Source: DASVTR01 sp033855775 | Lineage (GTDB): Bacteria > Acidobacteriota > Blastocatellia > Pyrinomonadales > Pyrinomonadaceae | Assembly (NCBI GenBank): GCA_033855775.1 | Contig: JAWVFT010000055.1 | Span: forward strand, 1 to 46,504 | Direction: 5' to 3' | Length of the DNA stretch: 46,504 nt | In this document: positions 9,101 to 15,885 of the stretch, piece after piece | Layout of the letters: the number at the start of each line of letters is the position of its first letter | How positions within the stretch are numbered: the first letter of the stretch is position 1 | The notes under the pieces: model-generated | Database searches by the model: none | What the model was told of the DNA's origin: nothing | The model's input: the letters and a program-made list of their open reading frames with translations, nothing else | Translations under genes and position numbers: made by a program

Positions 9101-11267
9101 TTCCGGTCGCGGCGGAGACGTTCGTGCCGGGAAAGCTGAAGTCAACGGTTCCGGTCGCCTGCCCCGTCAGGGGAACGACGCGGCCCGATTGCAGGGCGAG
9201 CAGCTTGTCTATGTCGAGGCCGCTGAAGTCGGCCCTGATGTTCGAGTGGCCGCCGCGCGTCGTGCTCAAAGTGGCGTTGCCGCTGGCCTGACCGTTGAAG
9301 ACGTTGGCGTTGAAGTTGTTGAGTTGCACCTGCGTGTTGGTGGCGACGAGCGAGGCGCGAGCGGAGCCCAGATTGACCTGGCCGACGACGCCGCCGCCAA
9401 GGCTCAGGTCTGCGCTGACGCGATAGCTTCCGGCAGGCTCGATGGTGAAGGCTGGCCGCGCCAAACGCACGTTGTCAACGTGGCCGCCGGGGCTTGAGCT
9501 TTTGCCCTTGACGGCGGCGAAGGCAATCGTGCCGACGTTGATGTCGCCGCTTGTTCCCTGCACGCGCCCGCCGCGAACGGCGAGGCGCACGCCCGCGACG
9601 TTGAGCGTCCCGACGCTCGCGCCCGCCGCGTTGATTGAGCCGACGCGCAAGCGGTCAACGGTCACGTTGGTCGCGCCGTCGCGGTCAATTAAGTCAACGC
9701 CGCTGGCCGTGACGTTGTTGACGCGCGCGCCGGACGAGACGAGAGAGTTGACTTGCGCGCTCGCGGCGGTGGCGTTGGTCGTGCCGTTAGCCGAACGGAT
9801 GCGTATATCTGCGACTCGCAGGCCGCTGACGCTCGTGCCGGCGGCGAGCAGTCCGGTGGCAGTCGCGCTGCGCGCGCTGGCCGTCAATTCCTGCTCCTTG
9901 AGTTCAGCCGTCGCGTCGCTCAGGATGAGTCCGGCGATGGTTCCGCCGGGCGTGCGCGCAGCAGCCGCGCGTAGTTCGCCAATCCAACGAAAGTCCGTGC
10001 CGGTGCCCATCACTTTGCCCGTCAGTTGCAGCGCGTTGAGTTGGAAGTCGCCCGCGGTCAAAAGCTCCGCGACAGCTCGCCCGTTGGCTTCGTAAGTCTT
10101 GCCATCGCCGCTGCCGCTCAGGTTGACGTTCAAGGCTTTGAGGCGCACATTGTCCGCCGCCAGCGCGTCGGATTGAATCTGCCCTTCGACCTGATAGCGC
10201 GAGCCTTCGCCTGTGACTTTGCCGCTGAAGTTGCCCGTGCCGCGCAAGGTCGCGCCCGTTTGCAGGAGGTCGGAGGCTTGCGTCAAATCAACGTCGGACG
10301 TGACCTGCATTTGATAACGCATGGCTTGCCAGTCGTCTAAGGTTCCCTGCAAGCGCGCCTGCGCGAGCGGCGAGCGCAAGGTCAGTTCCTGAATCTCCGC
10401 GCCTTGCTGGTGAACGCGCCCGCGCGCGGCGATGTCTATGTTGTTGACGGCGGGGCGACCGTCGTAAACGAAGGTCGAGTTAGTGGACGACAGCGTGAAG
10501 AGATTGACGAGGCTGTCGGCGGGCGCGTTCTTGTTTTCGGGCTCGATGGTGGCGACGAGGTTGCGCGCTTCGCCGGAGAGGTCGTGGCGTTCGTCGCCGT
10601 AGTGGATGACGGCGTTGTTGATTTTGACGTTCGCCGCAAGATAGGAAAACTTGATGCGCGCGTTTTCATCGCGGGGCGGCAAGTGTATGTTGCGAAAGTT
10701 CGAGTTGCCCTGAGCGTCAAACTTGACCCACACTTCCGGGTTGTCAATCTGCATCGCTTCGAGGTTGACGTTGCGGCGCAGGTTGAGGGCGTAGAGGTCT
10801 TCGATGCGGACGGTGGCGAGGATGCGCTCAATCTGTCCGAGCTTTTCGCCGCTCTGCTGGTCGTAAAGCTCGATGCTCTTCAGCTCGACGGTGCGCGGGC
10901 TAAAGGCCGTGTGAAATTCTTTAATCTCGGCGCGGATGCCGTACTGCGCGAGCGTTGACTTGATTTGGTTGGCGACGTAGCGGTCAACGTAGCCGAGGCG
11001 GTAGGCGATGACGGCGATGAGAATCAGGGCGACTATCCCGACGCCGAGCGCGAGCGTTGCGATGAAGGCGTTGCGGCGCGTCAGGAAACGACGGCGGCGG
11101 CCCTGCGGCGTGGCGGGCGCGGGGCTGTCCGCGTCACGCTCTGCGACGCGCTCGACCACGGGCGGCAAAGGCTTGTCAGTTTCCGATTGCAGAGCCGCCT
11201 TGATTTCTTCTTTAGAATCTTTGGGCGACGGTTCTGAGGGACGTTCGCCGCTTTCATCAACAGGCAT
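6195..11267 (-). CDS. tamB: TamB-like translocation/assembly and lipid-transport protein (DUF490)
   Basis: This is a 1690-residue protein. An acidic/basic N-terminal tail leads to one membrane anchor (about residues 69-91, FIATLALGVGIVALILIAVIAY). A very long, repetitive beta-rich region with many GxxNxxG and NLSGSGDG-like turns follows. The C-terminal DUF490/TamB domain carries GGxLxITGG, PxISGRI and GPLSQPNALVRSDP and ends in an FRKRF tail. TamB-family proteins form a periplasm-spanning hydrophobic groove between inner and outer membrane and act in phospholipid transport and outer-membrane protein assembly. The BamA/TamA-like gene lies 92 bases downstream on the same strand, the classic tam arrangement. 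Codon usage matches its neighbours. A 146-base word-array gap separates it from the ribBA-type gene. Confidence 0.9.
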   Translation of the reverse strand: MPVDESGERPSEPSPKDSKEEIKAALQSETDKPLPPVVERVAERDADSPAPATPQGRRRRFLTRRNAFIATLALGVGIVALILIAVIAYRLGYVDRYVANQIKSTLAQYGIRAEIKEFHTAFSPRTVELKSIELYDQQSGEKLGQIERILATVRIEDLYALNLRRNVNLEAMQIDNPEVWVKFDAQGNSNFRNIHLPPRDENARIKFSYLAANVKINNAVIHYGDERHDLSGEARNLVATIEPENKNAPADSLVNLFTLSSTNSTFVYDGRPAVNNIDIAARGRVHQQGAEIQELTLRSPLAQARLQGTLDDWQAMRYQMQVTSDVDLTQASDLLQTGATLRGTGNFSGKVTGEGSRYQVEGQIQSDALAADNVRLKALNVNLSGSGDGKTYEANGRAVAELLTAGDFQLNALQLTGKVMGTGTDFRWIGELRAAAARTPGGTIAGLILSDATAELKEQELTASARSATATGLLAAGTSVSGLRVADIRIRSANGTTNATAASAQVNSLVSSGARVNNVTASGVDLIDRDGATNVTVDRLRVGSINAAGASVGTLNVAGVRLAVRGGRVQGTSGDINVGTIAFAAVKGKSSSPGGHVDNVRLARPAFTIEPAGSYRVSADLSLGGGVVGQVNLGSARASLVATNTQVQLNNFNANVFNGQASGNATLSTTRGGHSNIRADFSGLDIDKLLALQSGRVVPLTGQATGTVDFSFPGTNVSAATGNVRADFNAEAGSEGSARTPLTGNVALRADNGLFQIERASLRTAASELNATGQFSFVGNDSNLEVALNSADAAELQNVLASTGLLSDLEMKLDDYGVRLGPAGASEFEQNEAKKKINLALAGKLSFKGTVRGNLNDPNVDGRASIDSLVVNGQDLGSLSASLVLSPTEFSVKDGRLAERDGGGLQFALNAPRVGDDNISIDATLDRANASALAVIIPASGKDGKRIINPEDVQSEVSGTINIKGLPGAMNGVADLRFGAGRISSEPFESIVARATFNGSTVTLENLDARLDAGRVTANGTYDTGTKAFNLQAKGAAIQLERLGAFAGNAASLPPVTGTADLNAQASGIAGDSSTYQINFDGEGRDVTINGRPAGTLSLVGRTENKKLNVSFTTGLLGQPQVVTAQVDLGNDRLPTTIETTLTNTDLTPLFATLMPQTTVKVTGRATGTLRATGNLTDEDEYPSLAGLQGTANFTELRVQVEDVELKANSPLLVQFSTREVFFERTQFTGPGTNVTFGGTAAIGPGGRQNLTIDGSLNLSVLSGISPDLFPSGTAEVAVRLGGSYEQPRLTGMASVANASFALFLASQRLTVSNVKGQIRFDANRAQIETLTGNLGGGTLSITGGAILVGFSPSRFQFNIRGDDVVVPYPEDFHTTADADLEVKGTVTREQTLSIISGTVNVRRAEYTKDIDLANLINNRTNALIEQGGELSLAATAQFNDLRVEGRDALVVRNNLADMVGSISLRVNGPVNEPLISGRITATRGTFEFRNETYEITRAFIDLPPSREIDPILNIQAEGEIKGYDVIITLTGPLSQPNALVRSDPALPQADVVALVLTGNLSTGETTTSPLAGQGVGTAASLLTDALINEPARRATDKLFGLNRFEINPLIAGRGGASPTARLTVGRQINKNLSITYSTNVTSDQNQVLAVEYRVSNRLSFIAQYEQGSVTGFSPRNDNFSFEIRFRKRF

Positions 11268-11319
11268 AAGACACGCGCGCGAACCGGCGCATGGACGCGG
11301 CTCGCCAGAGATTCAAAAT

Positions 11320-11416
11320 TGAGCAGGGAGAGCGATGAACAGTGACGAGGGATGAGCGTTGAGCGTTGAGCAGTTGCTTTTAGACTCATCACTCAAAGCT
11401 CGTCGCTCATCGTTCA
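11320..11416. repeat. Two-armed GATGAGC word array between ribBA and tamB
   Basis: The left part (about 11320-11375) uses GAGCG, GATGA and GTTGAGC words. The right part (11383-11416) uses the complementary words CTCATC, GCTCGTC and GCTCATCG. Together they can form a long imperfect stem with a T-rich centre (GCTTTTAG). The right arm begins at the stop codon of the ribBA-type gene, so the array could act as its terminator. Confidence 0.6.
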
Positions 11417-12577
11417 GTAATTGTCAGCCGTTTCCTTCAGGCTCGCTGGCGTGCCCAAGGGGACGTTGCCGACAACTTCCAGTTCAAAGCCTTCGAGCGC
11501 TGCGACTCTCGGGGGATTGTTCGTCAGCAGCAGAATGCGGCGCAGTCCTAGCTCGTGCAGAATTTGCGCGCCGATGCCGTAATCGCGGTTCGCGCCGTAG
11601 CCCGTCTCAAGGCTCGCTTCCTGTAACGTCAGGCCGCGCTCCCGCATCAAGCCGTAGGTGCGCAGTTGATGCACGAGGTCAAGCCCGTGTTGTCTCTGGC
11701 GCAAATAAAGAACGACGCCCCGGCCAGCGGCGGCAATCTTTTCCAGCGATGTCTGAAGCTGAAAGCCCGTGTCGCCTGTCAGCGCGCCGAACATGGCGAA
11801 GGTGACGTTCTCCGTGTGGACGCGCACGAGGACGGGTTCGTCCGTCTGCACGTCGCCCATCACCATCGCCAGATGCACCTCGTCGTTGACAACGTTCTCG
11901 AAGGCGACGGCGCGAAAGCGTCCGTAAACGGTCGGCAACTCCGTCTCGACGGCGCGACGAACGAGGACTTCTTTGCGAATGCGATAACGCACGAGGTCTG
12001 CGACCGAGATAATCTTCAAGCCATGCTTCGCGGCAAACTGTTCGAGTTGCGGCATGCGCGCCATCGTGCCGTCCTCGTTCATGATTTCGCAGATGACGCC
12101 CGCCGGATAAAGGCCCGCGATACGCGCGATGTCAACGCTCGCTTCCGTCTGTCCGGGGCGAACGAGGACGCCGCCCGTGCGCGCCCTGAGCGGAAAGACG
12201 TGGCCGGGACGGGCCAGGTCGCGCGGGCGCGTCTGCGGGTCAACCGCCGTCAGGATGGTCGTCGCGCGGTCGGAGGCCGAAATTCCGGTCGTCACGCCCT
12301 TGCGGGCTTCGATTGAGACGGTGAAGGCCGTGCCGAGAAAAGAGGTATTGTCGGCGACCTGCATCGTCAGGTGAAGCTCGTCGCAACGCTCTTCGGTGAG
12401 CGGCATGCAGACGAGTCCGCGCGCGTGTGTCGCCATGAAGTTGATAATCTCCGGCGTCACTTTCTCAGCCGCGCAGACCAGATCGCCCTCGTTCTCGCGG
12501 TCTTCGTCGTCAACGATAATAATCATGCGCCCGTCGCGGATGTCGGCGGCGGCGTCTTCGATGGAAGCAAAAGGCAT
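11414..12577 (-). CDS. ribBA: RibBA-type fusion: DHBP synthase domain plus degenerate GTP cyclohydrolase II domain
   Basis: This 387-residue protein has the two-domain RibBA layout. Residues 1-200 are 3,4-dihydroxy-2-butanone 4-phosphate synthase, with DDEDRENEGDL (23-33), GVTTGIS and RPGHVFPLRARTGGVL. The usual GHTEA motif reads GQTEA (Gln143). Residues 210-387 align with GTP cyclohydrolase II but lack all three zinc ligands: the cysteines expected at 257, 268 and 270 are Asn, Gly and Thr (HTENV; FGALTGDTG instead of FGxxRCDCG). The QEGRG loop after YLR reads QRQHG. The domain keeps its fold signature (GRGVVLYLRQ, RDYGIGAQIL, LLTNNP). Ring opening of GTP by this half is therefore unlikely. 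It shares a strand with ribE and the lipoprotein. A separate functional RibA would be needed elsewhere in the genome. Confidence 0.88.
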   Translation of the reverse strand: MPFASIEDAAADIRDGRMIIIVDDEDRENEGDLVCAAEKVTPEIINFMATHARGLVCMPLTEERCDELHLTMQVADNTSFLGTAFTVSIEARKGVTTGISASDRATTILTAVDPQTRPRDLARPGHVFPLRARTGGVLVRPGQTEASVDIARIAGLYPAGVICEIMNEDGTMARMPQLEQFAAKHGLKIISVADLVRYRIRKEVLVRRAVETELPTVYGRFRAVAFENVVNDEVHLAMVMGDVQTDEPVLVRVHTENVTFAMFGALTGDTGFQLQTSLEKIAAAGRGVVLYLRQRQHGLDLVHQLRTYGLMRERGLTLQEASLETGYGANRDYGIGAQILHELGLRRILLLTNNPPRVAALEGFELEVVGNVPLGTPASLKETADNY

Positions 12578-12605
12578 TGGCTTACTCTACAGACAACTTG
12601 TTGGG

Positions 12606-12649
12606 AGATGCTACGGCACGGGCTATGTTACCCGAAAGCATCTTTTTTT
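12606..12649 (+). promoter_or_regulatory. Hairpin with T-run in the ribBA leader, oriented antisense
   Basis: AGATGCT (12606-12612) and AGCATCT (12637-12643) form a perfect 7-base stem, with an inner CGGG/CCCG pairing. On the plus strand a run of seven T follows (12643-12649), the shape of an intrinsic terminator. The flanking genes are both on the minus strand, where the same hairpin would sit in the 5' leader of the ribBA-type gene, 29-72 bases before its ATG. It does not match the FMN riboswitch consensus. Confidence 0.4.
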
Positions 12650-12692
12650 GCGACTACAATCATGGACGCGCCGCGCGCTCCGGCCGGCAAGC

Positions 12693-13148
12693 TCACTTAA
12701 TATCCAACGACGAGACTTTCTGCTCGCCGTCTATGTGCGCGACGGTCATTATCAGGACTTTGCCGTTCGGGCCGTCGGCGGCGACCGTCGTGTTCGTGCC
12801 GTCTTTCGACTGCTCGCGCCAGTTGAGCAGGACGGCGGGGCTGCCGCCCGTCCTCTTAAACGAGTTGGCGTAGCCGTCAATGAAGGACTTGCGAAAAGTC
12901 TCGCGCGCCCCCTCGTCCTTGATGCCGCGATAGAGCGCTCCGGCATCGATTCCGGTCATGGTCAGATGTTCCCAATCGAGCATGTCCGCCACGGCGGCGT
13001 CGCCCGTGGCCAGCCGGTTAAAGACATCTTTGGCAAACTCCGGGTCGGATTTCTGCGGCCCGCTGCTCACAGACTTTTTGCTGAACTTGCTACAACCCGT
13101 CAACAACAGCCCGCCGAGCAAGATGAAAATCAGGATTGACTGTTTCAC
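12693..13148 (-). CDS. Small lipoprotein of unknown function
   Basis: The start is GTG at 13148, supported by AAAGGAG nine bases upstream. The 151-residue product has a lipoprotein signal peptide with lipobox LTGC (Cys19), followed by a Ser/Lys-rich linker. The mature domain contains VFNRLATGDAAVADMLDWEHL and ends with KVLIMTVAHIDGEQKVSSLDIK; its length and mixed alpha/beta look recall small periplasmic DUF domains, but no named family is recognised. It lies 56 bases downstream of ribE and is probably co-transcribed with it and the ribBA-type gene. A link to riboflavin is not implied by the sequence. Confidence 0.75.
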   Translation of the reverse strand: MKQSILIFILLGGLLLTGCSKFSKKSVSSGPQKSDPEFAKDVFNRLATGDAAVADMLDWEHLTMTGIDAGALYRGIKDEGARETFRKSFIDGYANSFKRTGGSPAVLLNWREQSKDGTNTTVAADGPNGKVLIMTVAHIDGEQKVSSLDIK

Positions 13149-13204
13149 TTTCGCTTCTCCTTTAAAGTTGTGCGATGGAGTTCCCCTCTGCTCTCCGGCG
13201 ACGC

Positions 13205-13861
13205 TTATTTGTAGCCGAGTTCGGCCAGCCGCTCCATCGTCAAAGATGATTGCGGCTCGCCTTTCAGAGGCGGCGCGATTGTCAGCATGCGCTCGACGTA
13301 CTTAGCGATGATGTCAACTTCCAGATTGACTTCATCGCCGGAGCGCAGGCGCGAGAGATTGGTCGCGGCCCATGTCTTCGGGATAACGGCAATCTCGAAA
13401 TGCTCTTCGGTCAAAGCGGCCAGCGTCAGGCTGATGCCCTCGACCGCGATTGAGCCTTTGAAGACGAGATAGCGCGCCACGTCCCGCGGATAGGCGAAGC
13501 GCACAGTCCATGAGCCGCCGTGCTCTTCGGCGCTCAGGAAGGAGCCGCGCGCGTCGACGTGTCCCTGCACGATATGCCCGCCGAGGCGCGTCTGCGGCGT
13601 GACGGCGCGCTCAAGATTAACGACCGAACCGGCGCGCAAACTGCCGAGCGTTGAACGCTGCAACGTCTCGCGCGAGCCGTCCGCCGCGAACGAATCAGCG
13701 CGCACGTCTATCGCCGTCAGGCACACGCCGTTGACCGAGATGGAATCGCCTTCTTGCGTGCCTGCCGTCACCGTCCGCGCTTCGATGCGGACGCGCGCCC
13801 CTTCGCCGCGCTGCTCGATGCTGCGCGCCCTGCCTAACTCTTCGATGATTCCCGTGAACAT
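13205..13861 (-). CDS. ribE: Riboflavin synthase, alpha chain
   Basis: This 218-residue protein begins with the signature MFTGIIEELG and contains two tandem lumazine-binding repeats, visible as GDSISVNGVCLT in the first half and GSIAVEGISLT in the second, with GHIVQGHVDARG between them. The enzyme dismutates two 6,7-dimethyl-8-ribityllumazine molecules into riboflavin and a pyrimidinedione in the cytoplasm. Length is normal for the family. The lipoprotein and ribBA-type genes follow on the same strand; no lumazine synthase (ribH) or ribD lies in this window. The start has only a weak purine stretch upstream. Confidence 0.95.
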   Translation of the reverse strand: MFTGIIEELGRARSIEQRGEGARVRIEARTVTAGTQEGDSISVNGVCLTAIDVRADSFAADGSRETLQRSTLGSLRAGSVVNLERAVTPQTRLGGHIVQGHVDARGSFLSAEEHGGSWTVRFAYPRDVARYLVFKGSIAVEGISLTLAALTEEHFEIAVIPKTWAATNLSRLRSGDEVNLEVDIIAKYVERMLTIAPPLKGEPQSSLTMERLAELGYK

Positions 13862-13890
13862 AAAATCTTCAGAGCGACGCGATGGCCGGG

Positions 13891-14038
13891 ATGCGGCAAC
13901 GCGGTGACACGGAGACGCGGTGACGCGGAGACGATAAAAGCCCGGCTATCTCCGCCGCTGCTGTTTGATTCAACTTCATTGCCGCGCGGTTCAGCTTCAT
14001 CATGTCGCCGCGTCGCCGCGTCGCAGCGTCGCAGCATC
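13891..14038. repeat. Two-armed GCGGAGACG / CGTCGCCG word array overlapping the 3' end of cmk
   Basis: The left arm (13891-13933) is made of GCGGTGAC, ACGGAGAC and GCGGAGACG words. The right arm (14001-14038) is made of CGTCGCCG and CGTCGCAG words of opposite orientation. About 67 bases of ordinary sequence lie between. The right arm is translated as the last residues of cytidylate kinase. Confidence 0.65.
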
Positions 14039-14704
14039 TCCTAAGTGTCGCGCTCGAATCTCTTCCATCATGCGCTCGTAAACGTCTTCGATGGAAAGCT
14101 CCGTCGAATCAATGACGATGGCGTCCGCAGCCATGGCGAGCGGCGAATCGTCGCGCATCGAATCGCGGCGGTCGCGCGCGTTGATGTCCGCGAGCGTCTC
14201 TTCGTAGGTCGAATCGCGGCGGCTCGTTTGATTCTCTTCGTAGCGACGCTGCGCTCGCGCTTCCGGCCCGGCGGTGAGAAAGAATTTGATGTCGGCATGG
14301 GGAAAGACGACCGTTCCGATGTCGCGGCCTTCGAGCACGACGCCGCCGCCGCGCGCTCCCATCTCGCGCTGCCGCTCGACCAGCAAACGCCGCACCTCTG
14401 GAACCGTCGAGATGACGGACGACGTGTGCGTCACATCCTCGTTGCGTATCTGGTCGGAGACATCGCGCCCGTCGAGCAAGACCTGCAAGGAATCCGGGTC
14501 GCCTTCGAGCGTGACGCGCGCGTTTGCGGCGATGGCCGCCACCGCCGCCGTGTCCTGCGCGCTGACCTTCGCGTTCAGAATCGCCAGCGCGACGGCGCGA
14601 TACATCGCGCCCGTGTCAATGTAAAGCAGGTTGAGCGAGCGCGCCAGCATGCGTCCGAGCGTTGATTTGCCCGCGCCCGATGGGCCGTCAATTGTGATTA
14701 TCAT
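14000..14704 (-). CDS. cmk: Cytidylate kinase with repeat-derived C-terminal tail
   Basis: This 234-residue protein is a (d)CMP kinase: P-loop GPSGAGKS at residues 7-14, IDTGAMYRAVAL, and GRDIGTVVFPHADIKFFLTA all fit, as does the LID-region RRxE stretch. It phosphorylates CMP and dCMP with ATP in the cytoplasm. The conserved protein ends near EIRAR. The last 14 or so residues (LGDAATLRRGDAAT) are read from the intergenic word array, with the stop codon at 14002-14000 at the array edge. No good ribosome binding site precedes ATG 14704, because another word array fills the upstream gap. ribE follows 138 bases downstream. Confidence 0.93.
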   Translation of the reverse strand: MIITIDGPSGAGKSTLGRMLARSLNLLYIDTGAMYRAVALAILNAKVSAQDTAAVAAIAANARVTLEGDPDSLQVLLDGRDVSDQIRNEDVTHTSSVISTVPEVRRLLVERQREMGARGGGVVLEGRDIGTVVFPHADIKFFLTAGPEARAQRRYEENQTSRRDSTYEETLADINARDRRDSMRDDSPLAMAADAIVIDSTELSIEDVYERMMEEIRARHLGDAATLRRGDAAT

Positions 14705-14705
14705 G

Positions 14706-14793
14706 AGCCGTCACAGTTCGTCAGTCGTTCGTCAGCAGTCAGCAGTTAGTCAGTCGTTCAATCAGCCGTCAGCAGTTGTTGAGAGTTAGTCAA
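14706..14793. repeat. GTCAGCAGT / CAGTCGTTC word array upstream of cmk
   Basis: Between the threonine aldolase and cmk the DNA is made of repeated words GTCAGCAGT, TTAGTCAGT, CAGTCGTTC and AGCCGTCAG in one orientation. No reading frame, promoter or clear ribosome binding site is visible within it. Confidence 0.6.
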
Positions 14794-14818
14794 TGCGGTT
14801 TTGAACGATGATTGATTA

Positions 14819-15853
14819 TCAACTGCCGAGCGTTTCTTTCAACACTCGTAAAGTCGTCTCGATGTCTGCGCGGGCGACATCGTAATGCGTCACCATCCGA
14901 ATCGAAGAGCCGAAGCCTGAGGCGAGGATGCCGCGCTCCTTGAGGCGCGCGCAGATTTCATCCGCCGCGCGATTCGTCTCCGACACGTCGAAGAGGACGA
15001 TATTGGTCACAGTCTTTTCCGGGTCGATGCTGACGCCGGGCAACTCGCTCAAGCCGCGCGCGAGCAACTGCGCGTTCTCGTGGTCAGCGTGCAAGCGGCT
15101 TGGCGTCTCTTCCAAAGCGATGAGTCCGGCGGCGGCCAGCACTCCGGCCTGCCGCATCCCGCCGCCCAAAAGTTTGCGCCAGCGTCGCGCCTCTTCGATG
15201 AAGGCGCGCGGGCCGAGCAGCATCGAGCCGACCGGAGCGCCCAGGCCTTTAGACAAACAGAACATCACGGAATCGGCGGGACGCGCAAGCGCCGCGACCG
15301 TTTCACCGAGGGCGACGCTCGCGTTGAAGATGCGCGCCCCGTCAAGATGAACGGGCAGCTTCAAGGCATGAGCGCGCTCGCAAATCTCTTCGACGCGGGC
15401 GCGCGGCATGACGGCTCCGCCCGCCAGGTTGTGCGAATTTTCGAGCGCGATGAGAGCCGTCGGCGCGACGTAGTAAGGGCCGCCCGAATGAAGGGCGGCG
15501 GCGATGTCGGCCCACGCAAGAATGCCGCTGCCGTCATGGCTTTTGACTGGCCGCGCCAGCGTCCCCGAAATAGCGGCCATCGCCGCCATCTCGTAGTTGA
15601 AGATATGCCCGCGCTCTTCGATGACGACTTCCGCGCCGGGCCGCGTGTGCAGCTTGACGGCGATTTGATTGCCCATCGAGCCGGTCGGCACAAAGAGCGC
15701 CGCTTCCTTCTCGAATATCTCCGCCGCGCGCTCCTGCAAGCGATTGACCGTCGGGTCTTCGCCGTACACGTCATCGCCCACTTCCGCTTCGGCCATCGCG
15801 CGCCGCATCGCGTTCGTCGGTTTCGTCACAGTGTCACTGCGTAAATCAATCAT
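14819..15853 (-). CDS. ltaE: L-threonine (low-specificity) aldolase
   Basis: The start is placed at ATG 15853 because the protein then begins MIDLRSDTVTKPT, the family N-terminus; an upstream in-frame ATG would add 32 unlikely residues and overlap hemW. The 344-residue enzyme is PLP-dependent (fold type I): GDDVYGEDPTVNRLQ, the aromatic-loop region RGHIFNYE, HLDGARIFNA, and the PLP lysine in FCLSKGLGAPVGS (Lys202). It cleaves L-threonine and allo-threonine to glycine and acetaldehyde. Since hemW ends only 32 bases upstream, the two are probably co-transcribed. Confidence 0.93.
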   Translation of the reverse strand: MIDLRSDTVTKPTNAMRRAMAEAEVGDDVYGEDPTVNRLQERAAEIFEKEAALFVPTGSMGNQIAVKLHTRPGAEVVIEERGHIFNYEMAAMAAISGTLARPVKSHDGSGILAWADIAAALHSGGPYYVAPTALIALENSHNLAGGAVMPRARVEEICERAHALKLPVHLDGARIFNASVALGETVAALARPADSVMFCLSKGLGAPVGSMLLGPRAFIEEARRWRKLLGGGMRQAGVLAAAGLIALEETPSRLHADHENAQLLARGLSELPGVSIDPEKTVTNIVLFDVSETNRAADEICARLKERGILASGFGSSIRMVTHYDVARADIETTLRVLKETLGS

Positions 15854-15885
15854 AAGAATTAAGCTCTCAATCGTCAGCCGTGAGT

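Noticed and set aside
7146..9497. Plus-strand frame of 783 codons opposite tamB
   Set aside because: It shadows the tamB frame, with no ribosome binding site, domain or membrane pattern of its own.
12578..12692. FMN riboswitch upstream of the ribBA-type gene
   Set aside because: The conserved FMN-aptamer blocks are absent; only the small hairpin is seen.
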